Source of the DNA: Quisquiliibacterium sp.
GTDB lineage: Bacteria > Pseudomonadota > Gammaproteobacteria > Burkholderiales > Burkholderiaceae_E
Direction: 5' to 3'
NCBI GenBank assembly: GCA_023257915.1
Contig: JALRBB010000431.1
Coordinates: 1-10,243, forward strand
Length of the DNA: 10,243 nucleotides
Below, piece by piece: positions 1 through 8,185 of this stretch. A program made the translations under genes and the position numbers. The stretch's first letter is position 1, and every line of letters begins with the position of its first letter. The notes under the pieces were generated by a model that was given only the letters and a program-made list of their open reading frames with translations, was not told the origin of the DNA and did no database searches.

Positions 1-3000
1 TGGTGTCAGAGACCGATGTTTCCGATCGACGGGAATCTGAGCAGCGGGCTGAGAAGGCCGAGAGGCTTTATCGCCTGCTTGCCGAGAATTCGTATGACTG
101 GATCACGCTGTGGTCTGTCGATGGGCACGCGCTGTACGACAGTCCGTCCAGTGCGCACTATGTGCAGGAAAAGCGTTCAGCCGGACGCTACATCGGTGGT
201 CAGATCGTTGGCGCCCAGCGAGAACAGGTTCGCACGCTGTTCCGCGAACTGGCGCGTGATGGAGGCAGCCGCGAGGTTGACTATGAGATTCTCACCGGGT
301 CTGGCCGACGAATCTGGTTCGAGGCACGGTTTGTTGCGATCACCGGATCGGATGGAAAAACCGAAGCCGTGATGTCGACCCGGCGAGATGTGACGGGCAG
401 ACGTGAATCCGAGCGGCGACTTCTCGAGAGCGAAGCGCAGTTAAGGGCTATTGTCGAGAACTCACTTGACATGATTATGTTGCTTGAGCCATCGGGCAAG
501 CCAGCATACGTCAATAAGGCATACGAGCGCGTCTTCGGACAGCCCGCACCCGATTTGCGCTTCGGAGCCAATATTCATCCTGACGATCGCTCGCGAGTAC
601 TGAAAATCGTCACTGATCTCTTCGACAACGTATTGCCAAATCGGGAGGGCACTTTCGAGTATCGCTTCATCACGAGAGATGGTGAGATCCGTTGGGTTCA
701 GGCAAGTGCTGCGGCGATTGTCGTCGAGGGGCAGGTCAGGCAGGTTTTCGGAATTGGGCGAGACATCACGGCAACCCGAAACCTGCAGCAGGAACTCGCT
801 CGCAGCGAGCGTCTGTATCGCTTGCTGGCCGAAAACACCGAGGACTGGATCACCTTGTGGTCCGCCGAGGGCAAGGCGGTCTATGACAGTCCGTCGGCGC
901 TGAAAGCCTTTGGCACGATGCCCGAACTCGGGCGCTCTGTCGACGGATTCATGGTCTCAGAACAAGACAGAAAGGCTTCCATTCAACTGATGCGTGACTT
1001 GGCTGCTAAGCCAGGGCATCGCGAGATGGATCTGCAGATCGCGTGTGCGGATGGCCACGTCCGATGGTTCAACGCGTTGAACGTCTCGGTTGCCGGTCCG
1101 GATGGCAAGGTGGAGTATGCAATTACGGTGCGCCGAGATATTACGCAACGTAAGACCTTCGAAGACAGACTGGCAAGAAGCGAGGAGCAGTACAGGCTTC
1201 TGGCCGAGTATTCATCGGATTTTGTCTTTCTGTATTCCCACGATGGCAGCCTTCGATACGCAAGTCCGGCGTTTGCACGCTTTCTCGGAATGTCTGAAAT
1301 AGCCTTCGCCAGCTTCGAGGATGTCGTCGATCCACGCGACTTGTCAAAAGTGCGCGCCTCGTTTGAGGCAGTGCTCGCAAAGACGCCCGGAGTCTTTTGC
1401 CGCTACAGAGTCATCAAGGCTACAGGTGAAACAGCTTGGCTGGAGGCGGTCGCATCCGCGGTGCTCAATCACGAGGGGCAGGTCGAGTCGGTTGTCTCCT
1501 CGGTGCGTGACGTTACAGACCGCCAACTGGCCGAGGAGAGGCTCGCGAGAAGTGAGGCGAATTACCGTCTGCTTGCAGACAACGCTGTTGAGTTCATCAG
1601 CCTATGGAATCGCGAAGGTATCGCGACCTATGACAGTCCGTCGGTTCAGCGTTTGCTTGGGAGGGATTTCCGTGAAGCTCGCCGCATCGGGGCAGAGATT
1701 CACCCGGACGATCGTGAGGCGGTTGTTTCGGCGTTCTATCAGATCATGGACATTGGCGGGGTTGCCCGGGTCAAGTACCGGATCATGGCGGGCAATGCCG
1801 CCGGGCACTGGTTCGAGGGACATCTGACCGCGGTTATCGATGAGGATGGTGCTGTTAACAACGTGCTTTTATCGGTCAGGGATATTGAAGACTTTATCCT
1901 CACACAGAACCAGTTACAGGAGGAGCGGGAGCGCCTTGGCACGCTGCTCCAGGCGGCTCCGCAGTTACGGTATTTTGTGACTAATCTCGATCGCACCCAG
2001 TGGTACTACATGAGTCCGTCCATGCTCGAGTACTGGGGGCTGCAAGAGCGCGAGTTTTCTGAGGCTGATTTCACCCGCCTCGATCGACAAGCGGTGTTCA
2101 AGGCTGATATTCCCGCGTATCTGGGCCGGGCCAGACTGGAAGCCAAGGGTCAAGCGACAGAGATCATTTATCAAGTTCGACATCCCCAGCTGGGGCGACG
2201 CTTTACGAGAACACGTACCCTGCCGGTAAGCCAGGCCGACGGCAGCATACGCATTTACGGTGTCAGCGAAGACGTGACCGAGACGCATGTCACGCAAATA
2301 GACTTTGGCCTGCTTAAGCGACGATATGAAAGCTCGCTAAATACCTCCCGCTCCCTTGTCATCGAAGCCGATCGTCGACTTCGCACCCTGTATCTGAGCG
2401 ATTCAATCACCGAAGTTCTTGGCTACCCGGCACGCAGACCAGATGGTGCGTTTTTGGGATTGCCGGACCTGGTTTCTGAATCCGAAATCGGCGCTGGACG
2501 TGTGATGCGAGCGCTGGAGCGCTGCCTGAAGGACGGCATGGTCATTCGTGACCTGATGCTGCATTTCAAGCATGCAGACGGACATCAGGTGTCGATGATC
2601 GTGCATGCCGCTCCGCTGTTGTCTGATGACAACCGGATCAGTGGCTTGCAGGCGGTGTGCACCGACGTGACGCAGCTTGAAATGGTCAAGCGGCAGTTGC
2701 GTGAGCGGGGCGCACTGTTTGAGAGCATTCTCGAGTACACGCAGGATATCGTCACACTGATTTCGCGTGACGGTGAGTTGCTCTTTCGTGGCAAGCATGG
2801 GGCCGAGCTGTTCCCGGACAACACAAATGTCGAGGACAGCTTCAATGTGGTCGTTGAACAGGATCGGGAAGCTGCGCGCACCACATTCAAGCAACTGCTG
2901 ACTCACGGTGGCACGCGACATCTGCAATATCGGATCAAGATACCGAGCGGCGATGTGCGGTACATGGATTCAATCGCAACCGCGATCCCGGACGACCGGC

Positions 3001-4286
3001 ACAAGGTCGCGGCCGTGTTGCTGATTGCACGAGACGTGACAGATACCGTGCAGGCCCGCGCACGAGAAGAGCAGTCCCAAAGGCTCGAGGCGATTGGTCA
3101 GCTCACTGGCGGACTGGCTCACGACTTCAACAACCTGCTCGGTATCGTCATCGGTTGCCTTGATGACATGGATGTGATGCTTCCTGACGATGCGACGCTA
3201 CGGCGCCGTCAGCGCATTGCAATGGAGGCCGCGCAACGAGGGGCGCAAATCACCCGGTCGCTGTTGACTGTCGCGCGCAGGCAATCGGTGGAATTGAAGC
3301 TGCACGATCTGAATGTGCTCGTGACCGATCTTCTGCCGCTATTGCGTTCGTCGATCGGGCCGACGCCACAGCTTCAGACTGATCTGGCCGACACGGGCTT
3401 GATGGTGATGGTTGACGCTGACGCGGTCAGTAATGTGCTCATCAACCTTGTGATTAATTCGCGTGACGCCTGTCTGGGCTTGGGCGGTGAGCATCATGTG
3501 GTGATACGTACGCTGCGCCAGAAGATTGGTGGCGGCGAAGATCGGGATCTGGAACCCGGCTGGTATGCGGTCTTGCAAGTGCAGGACGATGGCTCCGGAA
3601 TCACCACCGAGGTGCGTGAGCGCGCATTCGACCCATTCTTTACGACCAAGAAGTCAGGCGACGGCACCGGCCTGGGGTTGTCGATGGTCTACGGATACGC
3701 CCGGCAAATGCATGGCACTGCGCGCATTGAGGGCGCGCCAGGCAGTGGGACAATTGTCAGCGTGCTCCTGCCCCTGCCGTCCGAGGAATCGGGATCTGCG
3801 GGTAGGCGCTCTGACGAAAGTGCTTCAACGCATGATCAGGAACCCAGTCCTGGTGATCAGCGTGAATCAACCGATGAGACCGAGGCCGCGTTGGAGCACA
3901 CTGCGCCGCCACGGGTATTGGTGGTCGACGATGAGGAAGGTCTTTGCGAGCTGGGGTGTGCCTGGATGCAAGCGCTGGGGCTGACGGCAGTTGGAGCCGG
4001 TAACGCGGATGAAGCGCTTGAAATTCTTGCCACGCAGTCGTTCGATGTGCTGTTTACCGATATCGTGATGCCGGGGTCCATGAACGGTGTTGAGCTTGCT
4101 AAACGAGTCAAGGAGCGCTATCCGCAGGTTCGTGTGATCCTGACATCGGGCAATGCCGGTGTGCTGTCCGCGCAAGGAGTGGAGCTGCCTGGTCTTTTGG
4201 TGGAGAAGCCGTATCGCAAACCGGAGCTCGCCAATGCACTGCGCCAGGTCGGTGTCGAACCGCCCAAGGCCGTCGGCAGGCGCTGA
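1..4286 (+). CDS. Multi-PAS hybrid sensor histidine kinase with C-terminal receiver domain (5' end probably outside window)
   Basis: Soluble hybrid histidine kinase: it senses small signals through PAS domains, autophosphorylates on His and passes phosphate to its own Asp. Residues are numbered from the GTG at base 3 (1427 residues visible). Eight PAS/PAC-like units span about 20-1014. The HisKA box has H1040 in HDFNN. The ATPase domain shows the N box near 1144-1156, G1 DDGSGI at 1195-1200, the F box FDPFFTTK at 1209-1216 and G2 GTGLGLS at 1221-1227. A polar, acidic linker (about 1259-1302) leads to a receiver with D1309/D1310, phospho-acceptor D1353 in FTDIVMPG, T1381/S1382 and K1402. I see no transmembrane segment, so sensing is probably cytoplasmic. 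The first residues ([20 protein letters not shown]) resemble the PAC-to-PAS linkers further along, so GTG at 3 is probably an internal Val codon and the reading frame continues upstream. No output regulator is encoded here. The stop lies 10 bases before the next gene, so co-transcription is plausible. Confidence 0.93.
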   Translation, partial: VSETDVSDRRESEQRAEKAERLYRLLAENSYDWITLWSVDGHALYDSPSSAHYVQEKRSAGRYIGGQIVGAQREQVRTLFRELARDGGSREVDYEILTGSGRRIWFEARFVAITGSDGKTEAVMSTRRDVTGRRESERRLLESEAQLRAIVENSLDMIMLLEPSGKPAYVNKAYERVFGQPAPDLRFGANIHPDDRSRVLKIVTDLFDNVLPNREGTFEYRFITRDGEIRWVQASAAAIVVEGQVRQVFGIGRDITATRNLQQELARSERLYRLLAENTEDWITLWSAEGKAVYDSPSALKAFGTMPELGRSVDGFMVSEQDRKASIQLMRDLAAKPGHREMDLQIACADGHVRWFNALNVSVAGPDGKVEYAITVRRDITQRKTFEDRLARSEEQYRLLAEYSSDFVFLYSHDGSLRYASPAFARFLGMSEIAFASFEDVVDPRDLSKVRASFEAVLAKTPGVFCRYRVIKATGETAWLEAVASAVLNHEGQVESVVSSVRDVTDRQLAEERLARSEANYRLLADNAVEFISLWNREGIATYDSPSVQRLLGRDFREARRIGAEIHPDDREAVVSAFYQIMDIGGVARVKYRIMAGNAAGHWFEGHLTAVIDEDGAVNNVLLSVRDIEDFILTQNQLQEERERLGTLLQAAPQLRYFVTNLDRTQWYYMSPSMLEYWGLQEREFSEADFTRLDRQAVFKADIPAYLGRARLEAKGQATEIIYQVRHPQLGRRFTRTRTLPVSQADGSIRIYGVSEDVTETHVTQIDFGLLKRRYESSLNTSRSLVIEADRRLRTLYLSDSITEVLGYPARRPDGAFLGLPDLVSESEIGAGRVMRALERCLKDGMVIRDLMLHFKHADGHQVSMIVHAAPLLSDDNRISGLQAVCTDVTQLEMVKRQLRERGALFESILEYTQDIVTLISRDGELLFRGKHGAELFPDNTNVEDSFNVVVEQDREAARTTFKQLLTHGGTRHLQYRIKIPSGDVRYMDSIATAIPDDRHKVAAVLLIARDVTDTVQARAREEQSQRLEAIGQLTGGLAHDFNNLLGIVIGCLDDMDVMLPDDATLRRRQRIAMEAAQRGAQITRSLLTVARRQSVELKLHDLNVLVTDLLPLLRSSIGPTPQLQTDLADTGLMVMVDADAVSNVLINLVINSRDACLGLGGEHHVVIRTLRQKIGGGEDRDLEPGWYAVLQVQDDGSGITTEVRERAFDPFFTTKKSGDGTGLGLSMVYGYARQMHGTARIEGAPGSGTIVSVLLPLPSEESGSAGRRSDESASTHDQEPSPGDQRESTDETEAALEHTAPPRVLVVDDEEGLCELGCAWMQALGLTAVGAGNADEALEILATQSFDVLFTDIVMPGSMNGVELAKRVKERYPQVRVILTSGNAGVLSAQGVELPGLLVEKPYRKPELANALRQVGVEPPKAVGRR
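60..3044 (+). repeat. Array of eight diverged PAS/PAC sensory domains within the kinase gene
   Basis: Eight units start at about residues 21, 144, 270, 395, 518, 644, 775 and 904 of the kinase (numbered from base 3). Most open with an (E/A)xxYRLLAEN-like helix and close with an RDVT/RDIT motif followed by a charged, probably coiled-coil linker. Units 1 and 3 are most alike: 20 of 26 residues match over the segment from RLLAEN to YDSPS. Unit 5 is the next closest to them. Units 6 and 7 are the most divergent. This suggests internal duplication followed by divergence. No residue signature for heme or flavin binding was recognised, so the ligands are unknown. Confidence 0.8.
3909..4256 (+). other. 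Receiver (REC) domain at the C-terminus of the kinase
   Basis: Residues 1303-1418 have the full receiver signature: an acidic pair (VVDDEEG), phospho-acceptor Asp in FTDIVMPG, the switch Thr/Ser in ILTSG, and Lys in the VEKPY motif. All key residues are present, so the domain should be able to accept phosphate. In this architecture it usually acts as an intermediate in a phosphorelay or as feedback on the kinase; which applies cannot be told from the window. Confidence 0.85.
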
Positions 4287-4296
4287 CTCGCGTGCG

Positions 4297-5421
4297 GTGA
4301 AGCGTCTGTTGCTGATCGGGGGCGGCCATGCGCATCTGGCCGCATTGAGCGTGCTGAGCGGCGGCCGATCCGCGGGTCTGTTGCCGATTCTGATCGCGCC
4401 ATCGCCGCGTTTGCTTTACTCGGGGATGATGCCGAGCTGGATTGCCGGTCAGAGCCGCTTTGATGACTGTGTGATTGATCTGGCGAGGATCTGCAAGCGA
4501 AGCGACATTGCGTGGGTCGAAGATGAAATCACGCAGATCGATTTTTTCAATCGCATCGCACACGGTCGCCGCGCGCGCCATGAGTTCGATCTCGTTTCGC
4601 TGAATGTGGGTTCCGCCGTGTCCTTGGGCACTCAGGTTCGGGTCGAGTCTTTGGTGCTCGGTGCCAAGCCCTTCTCGGACTTCATTCAGCGCTGGGAGCG
4701 ATGGCGAGCGCAGGCGTTGCGCCAGGCGCGTGCGCACCGGCTCCTGGTGGTCGGGGGAGGCGCGGCCGGAGTCGAAATCGCCTTCGCACTTGCCGCCATG
4801 GTCCGACGTGAGCCTGCCTTTGCGGGCTCGAGCGTCACGCTCGCCACGCAAGCGCCGTTACTGCCCAACATGGCGCCGCTGGCGAGAGCTCTTGCGCGTG
4901 GGTCTCTGACTGTCGCGGGAGTCGCGCTCGAAGAAGGGCTGCGTTACGTTGGCTGCGAGGCGAAAGAGGCGTTGTTTTCTGACGGCCAGGCGATCGAGGC
5001 GGATCTCGTGATCCTCGCGACCGGGGCAACGCCGCCTGGCTGGTTGTCGGATTCTGCGCGGCGGGCTGGTTTTTTGGTCACTCCCCAGGGGGCCTTGCAG
5101 GTTGGCGCAGATCTGCGCGTGTCAGGGGCCAGCGACGCGTTTGCAGCCGGCGACTGCGCACAAATCGTCGGGCAAGATCTGCCGCGCTCCGGCGTGCATG
5201 CGCTGCGTCAGGGAAGCGTGCTGGGGCACAATCTACTTGCTCTCGGACGGGGGGCTCAATCCGATTTGGCGAGTTATCACGGTCGCCGGCAAACGCTGGC
5301 TTTGCTCAATCGTTGCGATGGGTCGGCCATCGCGGCCTGGGGGCGCTTAGCCTTCGCCGGCCGGGCTGCCTGGCAGTGGAAGCGCTGGATCGATACCCGC
5401 TTCGTTGCCGGCTTTCGCTGA
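4297..5421 (+). CDS. FAD-dependent pyridine nucleotide-disulfide oxidoreductase family protein, SelD N-terminal-domain type
   Basis: A 374-residue flavoprotein of the NDH-2-like group, which occurs alone or fused to the N-terminus of selenide,water dikinase (SelD). The N-terminal FAD motif GGGHAH is at residues 8-13, followed by the family-typical segment LLYSGMMPSWIAGQ (39-52). The NAD(P)-binding motif GGGAAGVE is at 153-160, the second FAD motif AAGDCA at 284-289, and a basic amphipathic tail WKRWIDTRF at 361-369. No CxxxxC redox pair is seen, so it probably moves electrons from NAD(P)H to a quinone or other small acceptor rather than acting as a disulfide reductase. Start: GTG at 4297 puts the first beta strand (VKRLLLIGGG) directly at the N-terminus. 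The open frame runs back to 4153, but that part overlaps the kinase and lacks family similarity. No strong ribosome site is visible; translation may be coupled to the kinase 10 bases upstream. The true substrate is unknown. Confidence 0.85.
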   Translation: MKRLLLIGGGHAHLAALSVLSGGRSAGLLPILIAPSPRLLYSGMMPSWIAGQSRFDDCVIDLARICKRSDIAWVEDEITQIDFFNRIAHGRRARHEFDLVSLNVGSAVSLGTQVRVESLVLGAKPFSDFIQRWERWRAQALRQARAHRLLVVGGGAAGVEIAFALAAMVRREPAFAGSSVTLATQAPLLPNMAPLARALARGSLTVAGVALEEGLRYVGCEAKEALFSDGQAIEADLVILATGATPPGWLSDSARRAGFLVTPQGALQVGADLRVSGASDAFAAGDCAQIVGQDLPRSGVHALRQGSVLGHNLLALGRGAQSDLASYHGRRQTLALLNRCDGSAIAAWGRLAFAGRAAWQWKRWIDTRFVAGFR

Positions 5422-5467
5422 TTGAGATGCCAATGTAATGTTTGCCGGTTATTAGAGAACGCACACT

Positions 5468-6442
5468 ATGCACAACGTCATCGAACTGATTCGTAAGACC
5501 GATTTTCCGGCCATTCAGCGCAAGGCAGTTTCTACGATCCAGGTCAATCTGGGCTACCGCTGTAACCAGTCCTGCGTTCACTGCCATGTCGGCGCTGGAC
5601 CGAATCGCGTCGAATCGATGGATTCGGCGACCATGGATCTGGTGTTGCGATTTGCTGCGCAGCAGCGCGCAGCGATTCTCGATCTGACCGGTGGTGCGCC
5701 CGAGTTGCATCCGCTGTTTCGCGATCTGGTGCTTCGCGCCCGCGCGCAGGGTTTGCACGTGATCGACCGGTGCAACCTGACGGTGTTGTTCGAGCCGGGG
5801 CAGCAGGACACCGCTCAGTTCCTGGCTGACAATGGGGTCGAGATCACCGCCTCGCTGCCGTGCTATGAGGAGGACAACGTCGACCGTCAACGAGGCCGTG
5901 GCGTGTTTGACATGAGCATCGAGGCGTTGCGCCTGCTCAATACGCTGGGTTATGGCGAACCTGGCGGACTGGTGCTGAATCTGGTGTTCAATCCGCAAGG
6001 CCCGGTGCTGCCACCTTCGCAGCAAGCGCTCGAGCAGGATTATCGGCGAGAGCTTGCCCAGCGCCATGGCGTGCGCTTCACGCGCCTGTATGCGCTGGCA
6101 AACATGCCAATTCAGCGCTTCGGATCGACCCTGGTCAGCAAGGGCAGCTTTCACTCGTACATGCAGTTGTTGCGCTCGGCCCACCGGGTCGAGAATCTCG
6201 ATTCGGTGATGTGCAAGGAACTGATCAGCGTTGACTGGCAGGGCAATGTTTACGATTGCGACTTCAACCAGATGCTCGGCCTGTCATTGATGCACGATTC
6301 CTCACCGAGCGTGCATCTGCGTGATTTGCTGAATGCGGATCTGCGTGGCGCGAGCGTGTCGGTGCGCGATCACTGTTATGGATGTACCGCAGGGCAGGGT
6401 AGTTCGTGCGGCGGAGCACTCGTGGCCTCGGGCGGTGCCTGA
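5468..6442 (+). CDS. arsS: Radical SAM protein ArsS (arsenosugar biosynthesis, rSAM/selenodomain family)
   Basis: A 324-residue radical SAM enzyme. The characterised relative ArsS joins the 5'-deoxyadenosyl group of SAM to dimethylarsenite, giving an arsenosugar precursor. The [4Fe-4S] site is CNQSCVHC (C32, C36, C39; CX3CX2C), preceded by the typical VNLGYRC strand and followed by HVGAGP. The SAM-contact glycine-rich motif LTGGAPEL lies at 73-80, followed by DRCNLTVL (100-107). The C-terminal Cys-rich domain (DUF3641 type) contains C249, C264 and the signature CYGCTAGQGSSCGGAL (303-318), probably a second metal or cluster site. Some family members are annotated as selenoproteins; here all these positions are Cys and no in-frame UGA interrupts the gene. 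ATG at 5468 has a weak AGAGA ribosome site 9 bases upstream (5454-5458). The 46-base gap before it is the longest in the window. Function by family is strong; the exact product in this organism is inferred. Confidence 0.9.
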   Translation: MHNVIELIRKTDFPAIQRKAVSTIQVNLGYRCNQSCVHCHVGAGPNRVESMDSATMDLVLRFAAQQRAAILDLTGGAPELHPLFRDLVLRARAQGLHVIDRCNLTVLFEPGQQDTAQFLADNGVEITASLPCYEEDNVDRQRGRGVFDMSIEALRLLNTLGYGEPGGLVLNLVFNPQGPVLPPSQQALEQDYRRELAQRHGVRFTRLYALANMPIQRFGSTLVSKGSFHSYMQLLRSAHRVENLDSVMCKELISVDWQGNVYDCDFNQMLGLSLMHDSSPSVHLRDLLNADLRGASVSVRDHCYGCTAGQGSSCGGALVASGGA

Positions 6443-6443
6443 A

Positions 6444-7499
6444 ATGCGTATGGATTCAGCGGTGGACACGCCCGGGCGGGTGTGCCCGGTGGATTATCAC
6501 CTAGGCGAGCAGGCCTTCCGTTCGGGGCCGGTTCTGCAGGCCGAGGTGCTCTATGTTGTCGGTGGCCTGTATGGCAATACGGTCGCACTCGATACGGTGC
6601 TTGAGCTATTCGAATCTGAGAAGACTGCTTCGCGCCTTCTGGTCTTCAACGGAGACTTTCACTGGTTCGACCGAGATGCCGATGAGTTTTTGCGCATCGA
6701 GCGGCTGACTGCCGGGCACGTCCGGCTGCGTGGCAATGTCGAGACCGAGATTGCGCGCGATGGAGCGCAGGCCGGTTGCGGCTGCGCGTATCCGCAGCAT
6801 GTCGACGATGGTACGGTCGAGCGTTCCAACCGGATTCTGGGTGAACTGAAACGCACCGCGACCGGCCTGGGCCTTGCCGATGCGCTTGGCACACTGCCGA
6901 TGGTGGCGATGGCGAGCGTCGGACGATGCCGGGTCGCCATCACGCATGGCGACGAGAAGTCGCTGGCGGGTTGGCGATTCACGTCCGAGCAGATCGATGA
7001 GGCCTGGCGTGACGGTCTGGTGGCCACGCTGGATCACCTCGATGCGCGCGTGATTGCCAGCAGCCATACCTGCACTCCGATCGCTGCATCGTACGACGAA
7101 GGAGAAAAGCGGTTCGCAGTGATCAATAATGGCGCAGCTGGCATGGCAAATTTCGCCGGATCGGGTAAGGGCTTGTTCACCCGGATCGCCTTGCCGCAGG
7201 TCCCTGTGCCTGCGCAGACTCGAACGCTGTATTCGGCTCGCATCGCAGGAGTCGAGGTGCAGGCGTGCGAATTGGCATTCGAGGAGTCGCGCTGGCAAAC
7301 GCTCTTTGAGCGGCAATGGCCGGCGGCCAGTGATGCGTATCGCTCGTACTGGCATCGCATCACCCAGGGAACTTCGCTGGACCCCGATGACGCTGTTCGG
7401 GGCGTGTTTTCGCTGACCGCAAGGAGTGGCGGGCAGAGCCAGGCGCGCGCGACGCTGTCGAGCGCAGTCAGCGCCAGCACCGTCTTGCAGCCTCGATGA
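6444..7499 (+). CDS. Metallophosphoesterase-like protein with altered first metal motif
   Basis: A 351-residue protein with the calcineurin-like phosphoesterase layout. From ATG 6444, the blocks in order are VVGGLYGN (38-45), FNGDFHWF (68-75), RGNVE (96-100), ITHGDEKS (166-173), SSHTCTP (206-212) and INNGAAGM (227-234). These align by order and spacing with the usual DxHGN, GDxx, GNHE, HGD and GHTH motifs. In the first block the metal-binding Asp and His are replaced by Gly and Tyr (GGLYGN), and the last block is SHTCTP rather than GHTH, so metal binding and catalysis are uncertain. A CGC pair sits at 112-114. About 100 C-terminal residues are not recognised. The start lies 1 base after the arsS stop, with GGCGG at 6431-6435 as a possible ribosome site; ATG 6450 and GTG 6435 are alternatives. 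The stop overlaps the next ATG (ATGA). The tight coupling suggests it works in the ArsS pathway, perhaps on a phosphorylated intermediate; that is inference. Confidence 0.75.
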   Translation: MRMDSAVDTPGRVCPVDYHLGEQAFRSGPVLQAEVLYVVGGLYGNTVALDTVLELFESEKTASRLLVFNGDFHWFDRDADEFLRIERLTAGHVRLRGNVETEIARDGAQAGCGCAYPQHVDDGTVERSNRILGELKRTATGLGLADALGTLPMVAMASVGRCRVAITHGDEKSLAGWRFTSEQIDEAWRDGLVATLDHLDARVIASSHTCTPIAASYDEGEKRFAVINNGAAGMANFAGSGKGLFTRIALPQVPVPAQTRTLYSARIAGVEVQACELAFEESRWQTLFERQWPAASDAYRSYWHRITQGTSLDPDDAVRGVFSLTARSGGQSQARATLSSAVSASTVLQPR

Positions 7500-8185
7500 G
7501 TCGCCCGCGCCTGCTGCTGCTGCTGGTTGTTCTGGCACTGATTGCCGTATTTTTCGCATCCGGTCTGCATCAGCAGTTCACCCTGGAGCAAGCCAAGCTT
7601 CGTCAGGCGGAACTGGTCGAGCTATTCGCGCGCGATCCGCTTCCGACTGCGGCAATCTACTTTGGCGTCTATGTCGCGGTGACCAGTCTGTCCTTGCCGG
7701 GGGCGGCACTGATGACCGTGTTGGGCGGTGCGATTTTCGGCTTGCTCTGGGGGACCGTGATCGTGTCGCTTGCGTCCAGCGTCGGCGCTAGCCTTGCGTT
7801 TCTGGCATCCCGTTTCCTGTTTCGCGATCTGGTGCAGCGACGCTACGGCCATCGCCTTGTCCGGATCAACCGGGGATTCGAGCGCGATGGCGGTCTGTAC
7901 CTGTTTACGCTGCGCCTTGTCCCGGTGATGCCCTTTTTCGTCGTGAACCTGCTCATGGGTTTGACGCCCGTGCGGCTGCCGACCTTTTTTTGGATCAGCC
8001 AGGTTGGCATGCTCGCAGGAACTGTGGTTTACGTGAACGTTGGTACCCAGTTGGCGCAGCTTCATTCGCTTGCCGACGTGGCCACGCCAGGTTTGCTCGG
8101 TTCGCTGGCCGCCCTCGGTCTGTTGCCCCTGTGCGCGCGCCGCGTCATCGAGTTCTTGCGGACACGACGGGTCTATGCCGGCTTT
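7496..8185 (+). other. VTT/TVP38 (DedA-like) membrane domain region of the fusion
   Basis: This part encodes the hydrophobic N-terminal 230 residues with the re-entrant-loop style motifs of TVP38/TMEM64 proteins (a Pro-Gly followed by GGAIFG, and a later RLVPVMPFF). Known relatives are thought to move lipids or ions across membranes. Fusion anchors the flavoprotein at the inner membrane; the basic residues after the last helix (RRVIEFLRTRR) suggest the flavoprotein part lies in the cytoplasm. Confidence 0.85.

Noticed and set aside
4153..4296. An N-terminal extension of the oxidoreductase starting at ATG 4153.
   Set aside because: It lies in another frame over the kinase receiver domain, and its residues look like out-of-frame translation. 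The family fold starts at GTG 4297.
5422..5467. A promoter in the gap before arsS (TTGAGA at 5422, TATTAG at 5450).
   Set aside because: The two boxes are 22 bases apart and poorly matched; no better pair was found.
6440..6445. The TGA ending arsS as a selenocysteine codon, since some family members are annotated as selenoproteins.
   Set aside because: The Cys-rich signature is complete before it. Read-through gives an unrelated basic/Trp-rich stretch and would run deep into the next gene, whose ATG is 1 base after the stop.
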